DNA from: Bradyrhizobium septentrionale
GTDB lineage: Bacteria > Pseudomonadota > Alphaproteobacteria > Rhizobiales > Xanthobacteraceae
Length of the DNA stretch: 64,000 nt
Direction: 5' to 3'
Assembly: GCF_011516645.4 (NCBI RefSeq)
Contig: NZ_CP088285.1
Coordinates: forward strand, 5,226,501 to 5,290,500
Positions 38,442-47,990 of this stretch are shown here, one piece after another. Numbering within the stretch: position 1 is the stretch's first letter; every line of letters starts with the position of its first letter. A program made the translations under genes and the position numbers. Under the pieces are notes generated by a model. That model did not search any database, was not told the origin of the DNA, and saw nothing but the letters and a program-made list of their open reading frames with translations.

Positions 38442-41400
38442 GTGAGCGACGCCCTGCCTGACGATCCCGAGACGCTGAAAGCGATGCTGCTTGCGGAGCG
38501 GTGCGAGAGCGAACGGCTGCGTCAGATCATCAAGGAATTGCAGCGGCATCGGTTTGGCCGGCGGGCAGAGACGCTGCCTGAAGATCAGATGCTGCTGGGC
38601 CTAGAAGACGTCGAGCAGGTGGCAGCGTACGGCGAGACGGCGCAGGACGTCAGCGCACCTGAAGGCCGTGAGGTGCAAGCCGGTAGGCGCCGCGTCAACC
38701 GTGGCGCCTTGCCGGCGCACCTGCCGCGGATCGAAGTCGTCGTCGACATCGAGGACAAGACCTGTCCCTGCTGCCAGGGCGAGTTACATCGGATCGGCGA
38801 GGATAGAAGCGAGCGGCTGGACCTGGTCCCGGCGCAGTTCCGGATCCTCGTTACCCGGCGTCCCAAATACGCCTGCCGCGCTTGCGAGGACGGTGTCATG
38901 CAGGCGCCGGCCCCGGCCCGGTTGATCGAGGGCGGACTGCCGACCGAAGCAACCATCGCCCAGGTTCTGGTGTCCAAATATGCCGATCACCGTGTGTCCT
39001 GGAACACACCAACGAAAGGAGGTGTGGAAGCTGCGTGAGAGATGAGGGCGGGCCCCTCGGAGCCGACGATCAGGCGTTGGCTTCAAACCGCCGCGAGCTG
39101 CTGTCGTAAAGAGCGATGGTAGTGAGCGTCGCGGAAAAGGCGGGCTTCGACCCGTCAGGTGAGATCCAAGGAGACGAGCGAAAGCAAACCGCCGATGAAC
39201 TGCCGAAAGCATATTGTCGACGTCAAAACCCGAGCTGGTGGTCGCCCGGGGATTAGTGCAGGCGGAGTCCTGAAGACCGGCCTGTGCGGCGTCCGGCTCG
39301 AAGGCGGCGTGAACTTGGATCAGGCTCTTACGTGGAACAGGAGAACCTGTCGTTCCGATGCTAAGGAAGACGGTCGAGCGGGCGAACCCTGCGAGATCCA
39401 GCGTACCGATGCGGGACACAGGGGCAGAACGGTTCGTAGTAGGGATGAAGGCGCCGTAATGGCGCCGGACCGAAGGGGCCGTGGCGTTCAGCTCTCGGCT
39501 GCGGCCAACCGGTGACGGGAGGAGCCGTATGACGCGGGCAAAGCCGTTCGCCATCCCGAAGCGGGAGGTATGGGAAGCCTTCAAGAGAGTGAAGGCCAAC
39601 CAAGGAGCGGCTGGAGTTGACGGGCAGTCGATCGAAGAATTTGAGAGCCGGCTTTCGGCCAATCTCTACAAGCTCTGGAATCGACTGTCCTCAGGCAGCT
39701 ATATGCCGCAGCCGGTGCGCCGGGTGGACATCCCGAAGGCGAATGGTGGAACGCGGCCGTTGGGAATCCCCACCGTCGCCGACCGTATTGCGCAAGAGGT
39801 TGTTCGACGCCGACTGGAGCCGTCGCTGGAACCTATTTTCCACGCCGACTCCTACGGCTATCGCCCCAAGCGCTCGGCAGTCGATGCTATCCGGGTGGCG
39901 CGTCAGCGGTGCTGGCGCTCCGATTGGGTGCTCGACATCGATATCAAGGGCTTTTTCGACAGCATCGATCACGAGCTGCTCCTCAGGGCTGTGTGCAAGC
40001 ACACGGATTGCGCCTGGGTTCGGCTCTATATCGAACGCTGGCTGAAGGCGCCCGCGATGCTCGACAATGGCAAGCTTGTCGCGAGGGAACGGGGAACGCC
40101 ACAGGGCGGTGTCATCTCGCCGCTACTCGCAAACCTGTTCCTGCACTACGCGTTCGACATCTGGATAGAGCGGGAGATGCCTGGCATATTGTTCGAACGA
40201 TATGCTGATGACATCATCTGTCACTGCCAGACTGAACGTGAAGCGCTGAGGTTGTGGCGTGCTGTTGATGAACGGTTCGCCGCCTGCGGTCTGGTCCTCC
40301 ATCCGCAGAAGACCAAACTGGTCTACTGCAAGGATACCAACCGAAAAGGCGAATACGGATGTATCAGCTTCGACTTCCTCGGATACACGTTCCGTCCGAG
40401 GCTGGCGAAATGGCGGGGCGGCCTCTATGGGGTCTCGTTCTTGCCGGCAGCAAGTCCGACGGCGCTGAAGGATATCCGGCGTACGTTGCGTAATTGGGGC
40501 CTTCAGCGGCGCAGCGACAAAGTGCTGCACGATCTCGCTCGGATGTTCAATCCCTGCATCCGGGGTTGGATCGGCTACTACAGCCACTTCTACAAATCTG
40601 CTCTCTATTCGACGATGCGTCGGATAGATGCGCATGTCCTCAGATGGGCGGCTCGCAAGTTCAAGCGCTTTCGTCAGCGTCCCCGTGACGCTCGGGCGTG
40701 GCTGGCGCGGTTGGTCCGGGCTCAGCCCGAACTCTTCGCTCATTGGCCGCTTCTCTATGGCCGAGGCCGAACGCTGGGAGCCGTATGAGCCGAGAGGTTC
40801 ACGTACGGTTCTGGGAGCGCGCGGGGGTGAGATTCCCCCGCGCGACTCGCTTGCCGCTCTATCGGCAGGCTCAGATTTACGCCCGCCAGGGCATTGAGCT
40901 CGATCGTTCGACGCTGGCGGACTGGGTGGGACAAGCAGCCTTCCACCTGCGTCCGTTGCATGAGCGCCTCCTCGGCAAGCTCAGGCGACGGCCAAAGCTG
41001 TTCGCCGACGAGACGACGATGCCGGTGCTCGATCCCGGCCGAGGGCGCACCAAGACCGGTCAGCTCTGGGCCTATGCAGCGGACGACCAGCCATGGGGCG
41101 GCGCCGATCCGCCGGGCGTCGCCTATGTCTATGCTCCCGATCGCAAAGCCGACCGACCAATCGCGCATCTGGCAGGCTTCAAGGGGATCCTGCAGGTCGA
41201 TGGCTATGCTGGCTATGGCAAGCTGGCCGAGCGTGGCGACGTTCAGCTTGCATTCTGCTGGTCCCACATGCGGCGTAACTTCTACGAACTCGCCGCCCCC
41301 GGTCCCGCGCCCATTGCGGGCGAGGCGCTCAAGCATATCGCCGAGTTCTATGCCATCGAGAAGGACATCCGTGGCCGTAGCGCCGAGGAGCGCTGTCTCG

Positions 41401-41822
41401 TTCGGCAACAGAAAAGCCGACCGCTGGCGGAAGCCTTCGAGCAGTGGCTCCGCGCAAAGCTCGCGTTGATCAGCCAAAAGGGCAAGCTGGCCGACGCCAT
41501 CCGCTATGCGCTCTCACGCTGGGAGGGCCTGACGCGCTTTATCGATGATGGCCGTATCGAGCTCGACAACAACGCCGTAGAGCGCTCGATCCGTCCGATC
41601 ACGCTCAACCGGAAAAATGCGCTGTTCGCAGGCTCCGACGGTGGTGCCGAGCACTGGGCTATCATCGCCTCCCTGGTCGAAACCTGTAAGCTGAACGATG
41701 TCGATCCGCTTGCCTACTTGACCGACGCGCTCACCAGGATCGTCAACGGTCATCCGAATAACGAGATCGATCACCTGCTGCCGTGGGCCTATTGCCGTCA
41801 CGACCTCAAAGCTGTGGCCTGA
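38442..41822 (+). CDS. tnpC: IS66-family transposase TnpC, split by a group II intron
   Basis: Exon 1 (38442-38991) has the coiled coil, the zinc-finger-like CPCCQGELHRIGED and CRACED, and ends in VLVSKYADH. Exon 2 (from about 40849) resumes PLYRQAQIYARQGIELDRST, then FADETTMPVLDPGRG (Asp), LQVDGYAGYGKLAERG and IELDNNAVERSIRPITLNRK (Glu). With intron borders 38992 and 40848 the two exons join in frame through one Arg codon and give about 507 aa, normal for TnpC. Without splicing the protein ends shortly inside the intron. The GTG start at 38442 is uncertain (TTG at 38436 is an alternative). Confidence 0.88.
39529..40788 (+). CDS. ltrA: Group II intron reverse transcriptase/maturase
   Basis: A 419-aa LtrA-type protein. 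RT domain: GAAGVDGQSIEEFE, GGTRPLGIPTVADRIAQEVV, DIDIKGFFDSIDHELLLRAV, GTPQGGVISPLLANLFLHYA, and the catalytic YADD in FERYADDIICHC; then FDFLGYTFRP and a maturase (domain X) region NPCIRGWIGYYSHFYKSALY. There is no C-terminal HNH endonuclease domain. ATG 39529 has GGAGG-like sequence (GGGAGGAGCC) upstream. Its TGA stop lies inside intron domain V. Intact, so retrohoming is plausible. Confidence 0.95.
   Translation: MTRAKPFAIPKREVWEAFKRVKANQGAAGVDGQSIEEFESRLSANLYKLWNRLSSGSYMPQPVRRVDIPKANGGTRPLGIPTVADRIAQEVVRRRLEPSLEPIFHADSYGYRPKRSAVDAIRVARQRCWRSDWVLDIDIKGFFDSIDHELLLRAVCKHTDCAWVRLYIERWLKAPAMLDNGKLVARERGTPQGGVISPLLANLFLHYAFDIWIEREMPGILFERYADDIICHCQTEREALRLWRAVDERFAACGLVLHPQKTKLVYCKDTNRKGEYGCISFDFLGYTFRPRLAKWRGGLYGVSFLPAASPTALKDIRRTLRNWGLQRRSDKVLHDLARMFNPCIRGWIGYYSHFYKSALYSTMRRIDAHVLRWAARKFKRFRQRPRDARAWLARLVRAQPELFAHWPLLYGRGRTLGAV
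40778..40811 (+). ncRNA. Group II intron domain V
   Basis: A 34-base stem-loop beginning GAGCCGTATGAGCCGAGAGG and closing with CGTACGGTTC. It has the AGC/GUU-type catalytic triad arrangement and GNRA-like loop (GAGA) of domain V, the active-site helix of group II ribozymes. Confidence 0.93.
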
Positions 41823-41995
41823 AAACAGCGCTTACGGTCTATGCGTTACATGCGCCGGAGGTCGAGTGCATCGGCAAGGCGAAAGCCCGCGCGCCTTACG
41901 AGTTCGGCTGCAAGGTCAGTATCGGCCCCCGTGACGTCCCCGAAGGGCGGACAGTTCGTGCTCCATGCCAAGGTCCTGCACGGCAATCCCTTCGA

Positions 41996-42584
41996 AGCCA
42001 ATTCAGGCGGTCGCCTGCTGACGTCGGCGGCCCCCACCCATCAACAGGGTGCATCGCCATGGCAGGCGCAGCCGATGATGCAGGCGAGCGGGCACGAAGA
42101 TGCCACGGCGCCGCATGCGGTCGCGACGTACGTCGGAGGCGCCGCTGCGCAGCACAGCGCGCCGCAGGGAGTTGTCAGTCGGCCATTGGTCCTCCCGGGA
42201 GGTTACGATCAGGACCTGCGTTTGATGGTGGAAGACGGCCCACCGTGGTCCGGGGTTCCCCCTGAGCAGGCGCAGGAGATAGTCCAAGCTGGAGAGCAGG
42301 AACCTGCCAGGTCCACCTCGACCTGGTCGCCGCAGATGCCGCTCAACTTTGATTGGAGTGTGGCCGACCCTGGAAGCAGCGTCAGCGCCCGCTGCCAAGG
42401 CTCGCTCAGACTCCTACGGCGGTCTTGAGTCTTTTGTTGATCTGAATGCGGCCACGCCGTCCGAATCACGCGACGATGCTAATTCTGTACGGCCGTTTCC
42501 GAGCAGCTCCGCTGATGCTCAGATCGGGGCTTTAGGTCCGACAGCCTCGTCCCACGGCCGCGGGCTGGTGCTCGAGGACACGCC
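41996..42584 (+). pseudogene. Truncated paralogue of the NopD-like effector
   Basis: The N-terminal-like stretch (TSAAPTHQQGASPWQAQPMM, QASGHEDATAPHAV) resembles residues about 40-90 of the 1353-aa effector at 53025-57086. After a frame change near 42370 comes a single copy of its repeat (ARSDSYGGLESFVDLNAATP, SESRDDANSVRPFPSSSADA) and the linker ending HGRGLVLEDT, which in the intact gene directly precedes the protease domain. The sequence stops there and joins an IS relic, so the protease domain is absent. Its 5' end is fused to the IS5-like transposase. Confidence 0.85.
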
Positions 42585-42653
42585 TCACCGATGAGAAGCA
42601 GTATTTTGTCTCTGAATCTTCGGTCTATCGGCTGTTGACGGCGAAGCGCGCAG
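42585..42653 (+). pseudogene. IS3/IS481-type transposase scrap
   Basis: The plus strand reads RLTDEKQYFVSESSVYRLLT, a variant of FTDERKYFVSEASVYRLLKA in OrfB of the adjoining IS. It is in the opposite direction to that IS and differs in sequence, so it is a relic of a related element into which the 1510-bp IS inserted or recombined. Confidence 0.75.
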
Positions 42654-42727
42654 TGTCCGTCGTCAGATAATTTGAGACTAATCAGGCTTTTCGAGAAGGG
42701 AGGCTCTGGCTCATCTGTTGTTGGAGT

Positions 42728-43708
42728 TTAAGCGGCCTGCAGTTGGTGCTGCAAGCGGCGGTTTGCGATGGTCTCACGCTTGATGCGCTGTCGTTCGGTT
42801 AGGATGGTCTCGGCTCTGCCGAAGTAGACGTCAGCCGGGGTCAGGTTTTTGATGCTCTCATGATAGCGGACGTGGTTGTAATGCTCGACGAAGGCGCCGA
42901 TCTGCCGTTCGAGGTGGTGAGGTAGATAATAGTTCTCGAGCAGAATGCGGTTCTTCAGGGTCTGATGCCAGCGCTCGATCTTTCCCTGGGTTTGGGGATG
43001 ATACGGAGCGCCGCGCACGTGCTGCATGCCCTTGTGTTCGAGCCACCTGGCCAGATCGTCCGCGACGTAACTCGAACCATTGTCGCTGAGAAGCCTCGGC
43101 CGGTGCGCGACGGTGATGTGGTCAAGGCCGGAGGCCGCGAGTGCCTGGTCGAGTGTGGCCGTGACGTCGGAGGCACACATCGTGGGACCAAGCCTCCAGG
43201 CGACGATGTAACGCGAGAAGTCATCGAGCACGGTCGACAGGTAGTACCAGCCCCAGCCGGTGATCTTGAGGTAGGTAAAGTCGGTCTGCCAGAGCTGGTT
43301 GATGGCGGTGGTCTTGTCCTTGAACTCGTTCGCCGCCTTGATCACCACATAGGCGGGGCTGGTGATGAGGTCATGCGCCTTCAGCAGCCGATAGACCGAT
43401 GCCTCGGAGACAAAATACTTCCGTTCGTCGGTGAACCGCACGGCCAGCTCGCGCGGCGACAGCTCGGGCAGCTCCAGCGCCAGGTCGATGATCTGGCCCC
43501 GCACATCGTCGGGGATGCGATTCCATATCCGGTCAGGTCGAGACCGGTGGTCAGCCAGCGCCTCGACGCCGCCATCACGATAGCGATCATACCATCTATA
43601 AAACGTGGCGCGTGGGATCCCGAGCTTGTCCAGCGTGCGCTTGGCCGGCAGGTGCGACTGCTCGACCAACTGGATGATCTCGGCCTTCTCGGACGCAGGA
43701 TATCTCAT
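42728..43708 (-). CDS. IS transposase OrfB (copy 2)
   Basis: A 326-aa DDE integrase identical in sequence to that at 16462-17442, with the Asp of WQTDFTYLKI, the Asp of LLSDNGSSYV and the Glu of GKIERWHQT. Intact. Confidence 0.93.
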   Translation of the reverse strand: MRYPASEKAEIIQLVEQSHLPAKRTLDKLGIPRATFYRWYDRYRDGGVEALADHRSRPDRIWNRIPDDVRGQIIDLALELPELSPRELAVRFTDERKYFVSEASVYRLLKAHDLITSPAYVVIKAANEFKDKTTAINQLWQTDFTYLKITGWGWYYLSTVLDDFSRYIVAWRLGPTMCASDVTATLDQALAASGLDHITVAHRPRLLSDNGSSYVADDLARWLEHKGMQHVRGAPYHPQTQGKIERWHQTLKNRILLENYYLPHHLERQIGAFVEHYNHVRYHESIKNLTPADVYFGRAETILTERQRIKRETIANRRLQHQLQAA

Positions 43709-44079
43709 GCCTCGTCCTCCCCATCCCCGTTCATGCTTTTTTTGAGTAGGCGGTTCTCAAGGGTGAGGTCGGCCACGACTTCCTTCAATGCGGCCGTCTC
43801 ACGACGGAGATCCGTCACCTCGCCGGAGGTCGCCGCACGCGCCGTATCGCCCGCCAGGCGGCGCTTACCGGCTTCGAGGAACTCCTTCGACCAGCCGTAA
43901 TACATTGAGGCGGCAATGCCCTCACGCCGGCAGAGCTCGGAGATGTTCTCCTCGCCCCGCAGTCCTTCCAGCACGATGCGGATCTTCTCTTCCGCCGAAT
44001 ACTGCCGGCGGGTCTGGCGCCGAATGTCCCTTAGTACCTGTTCTGCCGGCGCTTTGCCCGGTCCGGATTTCTGCTTCAT
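43705..44079 (-). CDS. IS transposase OrfA (copy 2)
   Basis: A 124-aa helix-turn-helix protein identical to that at 16091-16465, overlapping orfB by 4 bases. Intact. Confidence 0.9.
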   Translation of the reverse strand: MKQKSGPGKAPAEQVLRDIRRQTRRQYSAEEKIRIVLEGLRGEENISELCRREGIAASMYYGWSKEFLEAGKRRLAGDTARAATSGEVTDLRRETAALKEVVADLTLENRLLKKSMNGDGEDEA

Positions 44080-44163
44080 CTTCGCTCCTGGTGGCTACGA
44101 TGAACCAGAAATCCTCCCTCCGCAAAATCCTTCAATTTGTCTCACACGCCCTGACGGCAAACA

Positions 44164-46068
44164 CGTGCCCGTGCGCGAGAAGACGAACGAGACCTCGTCC
44201 AGGGTGCTTATCTGACGCTCAATGAGAAGCTGCATCCTCTGCGACTGTGCGAGCGCCGTGGACGGCACGCGCTTCACCTCCATGACGATGTTCTTCTCGT
44301 CGAGGGTCGGGGTGAATTCCTGGCCGAGACGCGTGAACAGGAGCGCGGCGCCGACGAAGAGAAGGCCGGCAGCGGCCACCACGGGGAGCGGTCTTGCGAT
44401 CGAGCCCGCGAGGAGCGGGGCGTACCAGCGCTTCAGCGTTCGGACGATGACGTCCTCGCGCTCCATGACGCGTCCGCGGACCGCGATGGCGATCGCCGCG
44501 GGGACGAACGTCAGCGACACCACGAAGGCCACGGCAAGGGCGATCATCACGGTGAGCGCCATCGGCTCGAAAGTCTTGCCCTCGACGCCGGAGAAGGCGA
44601 GCAGGGGCGTGTAGACCAGTATGATGATGATCTGACCGAACACGGATGGACGGATCATCTCGACCGCGGACGCCGTCACGGTGTCCAGACGCTCCTGCAG
44701 CGACAGCGCGCGGCCGAGCTCGCGTTGGCGCTCGGCGAGGTGCCGGAGGCTGTTCTCCGCGATGATGACGGCGCCGTCGACGATGAGGCCGAAGTCGAGC
44801 GCACCGAGGCTCATGAGGTTCGCGCTGATCCGCCCATGCAGCATCCCGCTCGCGGTGACGAGCATCGTGACAGGGATGACGAGAGCGGTGACCAGCGCGG
44901 CGCGGAAGTTGCCGAGCAGGACGAAGAGCACGGCGATCACCAGGAGGGCGCCTTCGGCGAGATTCTTCGCGACCGTTTGGATGGTGGCGTCGACCAGTTG
45001 CGTGCGGTTCAGGACCGTGTGGGCGTAGATACCCGTCGGCAGCGTCCTGCCGATCTCCTTGATCTTGACGTCCGCCGCGGCTGCTACGGTCCGGCTGTTG
45101 CCGCCGATCAGCATCAGCGCGGTGCCGAGCACGACCTCGCGCCCGTCGACGCTCGCACTGCCGGTCCGGAGCTCCTTTCCGATAGCGACCTCGGCGACGT
45201 CCCTGACGCGGACCGGCACGCCGCCACGTGTCGCGACGACGATGGTCTCGATGTCTTCGAGGTTTTCGACTCGGCCGGCGGCGCGGACGACGTACCCTTC
45301 GCCGTTCTGCTCGATGTAGTTCGCGCCGCGGCTGGCGTTGTTGGCCTCGATCGCCTCGATGATCTGTTTTAGGGATAACCCGTAGCCGACGAGCTTCGCC
45401 GGATCCGGCTGCACCTGGTACTGTTTGACGAAGCCGCCGCTGGCGTCCGCGCCGGCGACGCCCGGCACGGTCTTCATCTGAGGCCGGACGATCCAGTCCT
45501 GAACGGTCCGAAGGTAGACGGTGCGCTGGAAATCGTCGGTCAGCCGCTCGCCCTCTGGAGTGAGGTAGCTCCCATCGGTTTGCCAGCCGGGCCTCCCGTC
45601 GCGGATTGGTGCGGACGCGCCCGGCTTTTCGTACTCCACCGCCCACCAGTAGATCTCGCCGAGGCCCGTTGAGACCGGTCCCATCCGGATGTCGACACCG
45701 GGGGGCATATCGGTCTTGGCTTCGTTGACACGCTCGGAGACGAGTTGACGCGCGAAATAGATGTTGGTCCGGTCGGCGAAGACGGCGGTGATCTGCGCGA
45801 AGCCGTTGCGCGAGAAGGAGCGCGTCGATTCCAGACCGGGCATGCCGGCGAGCGCCGTCTCCAGCATGACGGTGACTTGCTTCTCGATCTCGACCGGCGT
45901 CATGGCTGGGGCCACGGCGTTGATCTGCACCTGGACGTTGGTGACGTCGGGCACGGCGTCGATCGGAAGCTTCGTCAGCGACCAGAAGCCCGATGCAGCC
46001 GCGGCCAAAGCGATCAGCACGACCAGCCATCTCCGGCGGATTGAGAATTCTACGATACGTTCGATCAT
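44164..46068 (-). pseudogene. Heavy-metal RND efflux pump (CzcA/CusA-like), 3' truncated by IS
   Basis: Inner-membrane proton-driven pump of the HME-RND family. The first 635 residues are intact: MIERIVEFSIRRRWLVVLIA (TM1), IDAVPDVTNVQVQINAVAP, the porter domain, and TM4 with the proton-relay acids in ALDFGLIVDGAVIIAENSLR. After VFSRTGT the IS at 42654-44163 cuts it, adding 23 foreign codons; the family is about 1030-1050 aa, so the second half is lost. It starts 3 bases after the czcB-like stop. Confidence 0.92.
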
Positions 46069-46071
46069 CGC

Positions 46072-47232
46072 TCAGTCCTCGTCACCGGGCTTGGATACCT
46101 CCGCCTTAAGCGGGAACGTGTTCGAGGCGGCTACGGTCTCGTCGGCAGCCAGGCCAGAGACGACCTCGACGACCGGTCCGTCTCGTCCGCCGAGCACGAC
46201 GTTGCGGGCTTCGAAACCTTCCTTGGTCCGGACGAAGACGGTCTTGCGCCCATAGAGGGTCTGGAGTGCGGCAAAGGGGATGGTGACCGCCGCATCATGC
46301 CTTTCGACCGCGATCTTCGCCGTGACGAAGGAACCGGGACGCCATCGACCGCCTGCATTGTCGAGCGAGACCACGACGCGGGCCGTGCGGGTCTCCTTGT
46401 CCAACAGGGGGGTGACGAACGTGATATTGCCCGAGCCGGTCTCAGTGATCCCGCGCACGGCCACGGCGACATCCTGGCCTTCCCTGACCAGGGGCAGGTC
46501 TGTCGCCGAGACCGCTAGGTCGACCCAAACGCGGCTGAGGTCGACGATGACGAAGAGCTCGGTCTCCAGACTGTCCCGTCCGACGGCGGTGCCGAGCTCC
46601 ACCTTTCGCTCGACGATGCGTCCGGAGATAGGGGCGCGGACGTTCTGGCTGCGCAGCGTCCCGTCCGGTGCCTGCGGCAGCCCGGAGACCTCCGCATCGC
46701 TGACGCCGAGCGCCGTCAGCTTCTGACGAGCGATACCGAAGCGCATTTCGGTCTGCGCCGCCGCGTTGCGCGACTTGATGTACTGCTGCTCGGGGACGGC
46801 GCGGCCTTCCCACAGCGATTTGTCGCGCGCCGTGAGGTCCTGCTGCAGTTCATTCGAGAGTTTGGCGGAGAGGTACTCGCTCTTGGCGTCGGCGACCTCG
46901 CGGCTCTCCAGAACGCCCAGGACTTCGTCCTTCTGAACGTCGTCGCCGATGTTCTTCCGCAGATCAGCGACGGTTCCGGACACTTTGATCGAGACATGCG
47001 CGACCCGCCCTGCGTCGGGCACGATCGTGCCCGGCACCGTCAGCCGTCTGGCTATCGAGGCAGGTCCCGCCTGACGGAGTTCGATGCCTGACAGCCTGAT
47101 GCGTTCATCGTCCATGACGATGACCGCGGGTTTCGCGGAATCCGACTGTGCCCAGGACGGCACAATGGTGCCGGCTACTGTCGCAAGCGCCGCGACGAGA
47201 ATCATGCAGGCCGTCCGTATACCCGGGACCAT
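46072..47232 (-). CDS. Heavy-metal efflux periplasmic adaptor (CzcB-like)
   Basis: Membrane fusion protein of an HME-RND pump, 386 aa. Signal peptide (ACMILVAALATVAGTIVPSW), lipoyl-like half-motifs (VSIKVSGTVADLRKNIGDDV and SQNVRAPISGRIVERKVELG), a helical hairpin between them, then the beta-barrel (LVREGQDVAVAVRGI). Ends ...SKPGDED three bases before the pump gene. No His-rich metal-binding tail, so the metal cannot be named. With its pump truncated, this adaptor probably has no partner here. Confidence 0.9.
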   Translation of the reverse strand: MVPGIRTACMILVAALATVAGTIVPSWAQSDSAKPAVIVMDDERIRLSGIELRQAGPASIARRLTVPGTIVPDAGRVAHVSIKVSGTVADLRKNIGDDVQKDEVLGVLESREVADAKSEYLSAKLSNELQQDLTARDKSLWEGRAVPEQQYIKSRNAAAQTEMRFGIARQKLTALGVSDAEVSGLPQAPDGTLRSQNVRAPISGRIVERKVELGTAVGRDSLETELFVIVDLSRVWVDLAVSATDLPLVREGQDVAVAVRGITETGSGNITFVTPLLDKETRTARVVVSLDNAGGRWRPGSFVTAKIAVERHDAAVTIPFAALQTLYGRKTVFVRTKEGFEARNVVLGGRDGPVVEVVSGLAADETVAASNTFPLKAEVSKPGDED

Positions 47233-47242
47233 CTTTTGCTTC

Positions 47243-47524
47243 CTACAGGTAGCGCGAGATCGCCTTGAACTCGGCGAGGACGCTCTTGGTCGACTTGCCC
47301 GATCTACCGTTGGCGGCGGCGTCCAGGCAGTTGTCGACGTGATCGTGGATCAGGGTTTTCTTCGCCTCGGCGATCGCCTTCTCGACGGCGTGCAGTTGCT
47401 GCGCGAGGTCGAGACACGGCCGGCCTTCGGCGAGCATCGCGATGACCTTTTGGAGATGCCCGTCGGCCCGCCTCAGCCGTTTGACGATCTCCGGATGACT
47501 TTCGTGGACGTGATCCTTGCTCAT
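47243..47524 (-). CDS. CsoR/RcnR-family metal-sensing repressor
   Basis: A 93-aa all-helical DNA-binding repressor, released from DNA by metal. The start MSKDHVHESHPEIVKRLRRA fits family length. Ligand residues Cys37 (GRPC), His62 and Cys66 (HVDNC) give the C-H-C pattern of copper-type CsoR; the N-terminal His5/His7 could add ligands as in RcnR. It lies 10 bases before the czcB-like gene and probably controls the operon. Confidence 0.88.
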   Translation of the reverse strand: MSKDHVHESHPEIVKRLRRADGHLQKVIAMLAEGRPCLDLAQQLHAVEKAIAEAKKTLIHDHVDNCLDAAANGRSGKSTKSVLAEFKAISRYL

Positions 47525-47531
47525 GGTCCCA

Positions 47532-47560
47532 TATCCTATCCTATGGGAGGGGAGGGGATA
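47532..47560 (-). promoter_or_regulatory. Possible CsoR-type operator
   Basis: Just upstream of the repressor start, TATCC ... GGATA arms flank a G-rich core (tatgggaggggagggg). G-tract sequences bounded by AT-rich arms are typical operators for CsoR/RcnR proteins, which would give autoregulation. Based on position and shape only. Confidence 0.4.
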
Positions 47561-47631
47561 CTTGAAGTCAGCGGGGGGCAGGCGCGGCACGGCAAATCGA
47601 CGCGGCAGCCGGTTCAGATCATCAATTCCTC

Positions 47632-47736
47632 ACGTTGCTGGTCTTGCCTGCGCTCTACGCTCTCTTTTTGCAAGAATTTCAATCCCGTATCCGTCGAGCC
47701 GAGGTGCAAAATCGGCGCGCCGGCGCTGGCGGGTGA
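47632..47736 (+). pseudogene. C-terminal tail of a CzcA-like pump
   Basis: The plus strand reads TLLVLPALYALFLQEFQSRI then a stop at 47736. LTLLVLPALYALF is the last transmembrane helix of RND pumps. Only about 35 residues remain. It lies on the opposite strand to the truncated pump gene and upstream of a CDF transporter, so it may come from a second czc cluster. Confidence 0.7.
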
Positions 47737-47990
47737 GAATGTTCGCATTCTTGCGATTTGCGCAGCCGCCCTTGCTCTGGGACAGATTCCGGTGTGAGGC
47801 CCGCGGTAGCTTGGCGAGCGAGCGTCCGTGGGCGGCGGAACATATCGACGACCTACGCAGCCGGTCTTGAAGTGAACCATGGCGCGTCAAACCAGTTCTT
47901 CCGGTGGGACCGGACCAGATTCGTGTTCTGATCCGCAACGTCGTTGGCCAGATAGGCGGCGGCATACTGAGAGCGAAGGAATCAGGTCTA

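Larger units (their letters stand above)
38992..40848 (+). mobile_element. Group II intron with reverse transcriptase
   Basis: About 1857 bases inserted in tnpC. The 5' end GTGTG fits the GUGYG consensus. The 3' part has a textbook domain V (40778-40811) followed by a strong domain VI-like stem (gcgcgcgggggt / ttcccccgcgcg) with an A-containing loop. The 3' end is near 40846-40850; the exact base was chosen so that exons join in frame. An intact RT/maturase gene is encoded. Confidence 0.92.
37491..41835 (+). mobile_element. IS66-family element carrying a group II intron
   Basis: Terminal repeats GTAAGCGCTGTT (left) and AACAGCGCTTAC (right) are seen exactly at the borders, and the 8-bp sequence ggtctatg is duplicated on both sides (37483-37490 and 41836-41843), as expected for IS66. 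The element has tnpA, tnpB and tnpC; tnpC is split by the intron. Total 4345 bp, or about 2488 bp without the intron. Confidence 0.94.
36961..41995 (+). pseudogene. IS5-like transposase split by an IS66 element
   Basis: The 5' part starts MPDWTAESEAAFDAYVDA at 36961, frameshifts at the next codons, and continues QRLGEEQLVALIQESLSVAH, ERVVVDITVQPKAP (first catalytic Asp) and, after another shift, KRAAIMVGRYTHAHQFKRAR and RVRTQDQHQRGPKVYG, up to 37490. The 3' part resumes at 41836 in the duplicated target (YALHAPEVECIGKAKARAPY, EFGCKVSI) and, in the next frame, SPKGGQFVLHAKVLHGNPF, to about 41995, where it is fused to effector-like sequence. The catalytic Glu region is lost. Dead. Confidence 0.88.
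42654..44163 (-). mobile_element. 1510-bp IS (IS3/IS481-like), copy 2, inverted
   Basis: Same length, ends and encoded proteins as copy 1 at 16007-17516, in reverse orientation. Unlike copy 1 it has no target duplication: the flanks (ending gcgcgcag at 42653 and starting cgtgcccg at 44164) do not match. It truncates czcA on its right. Confidence 0.93.
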
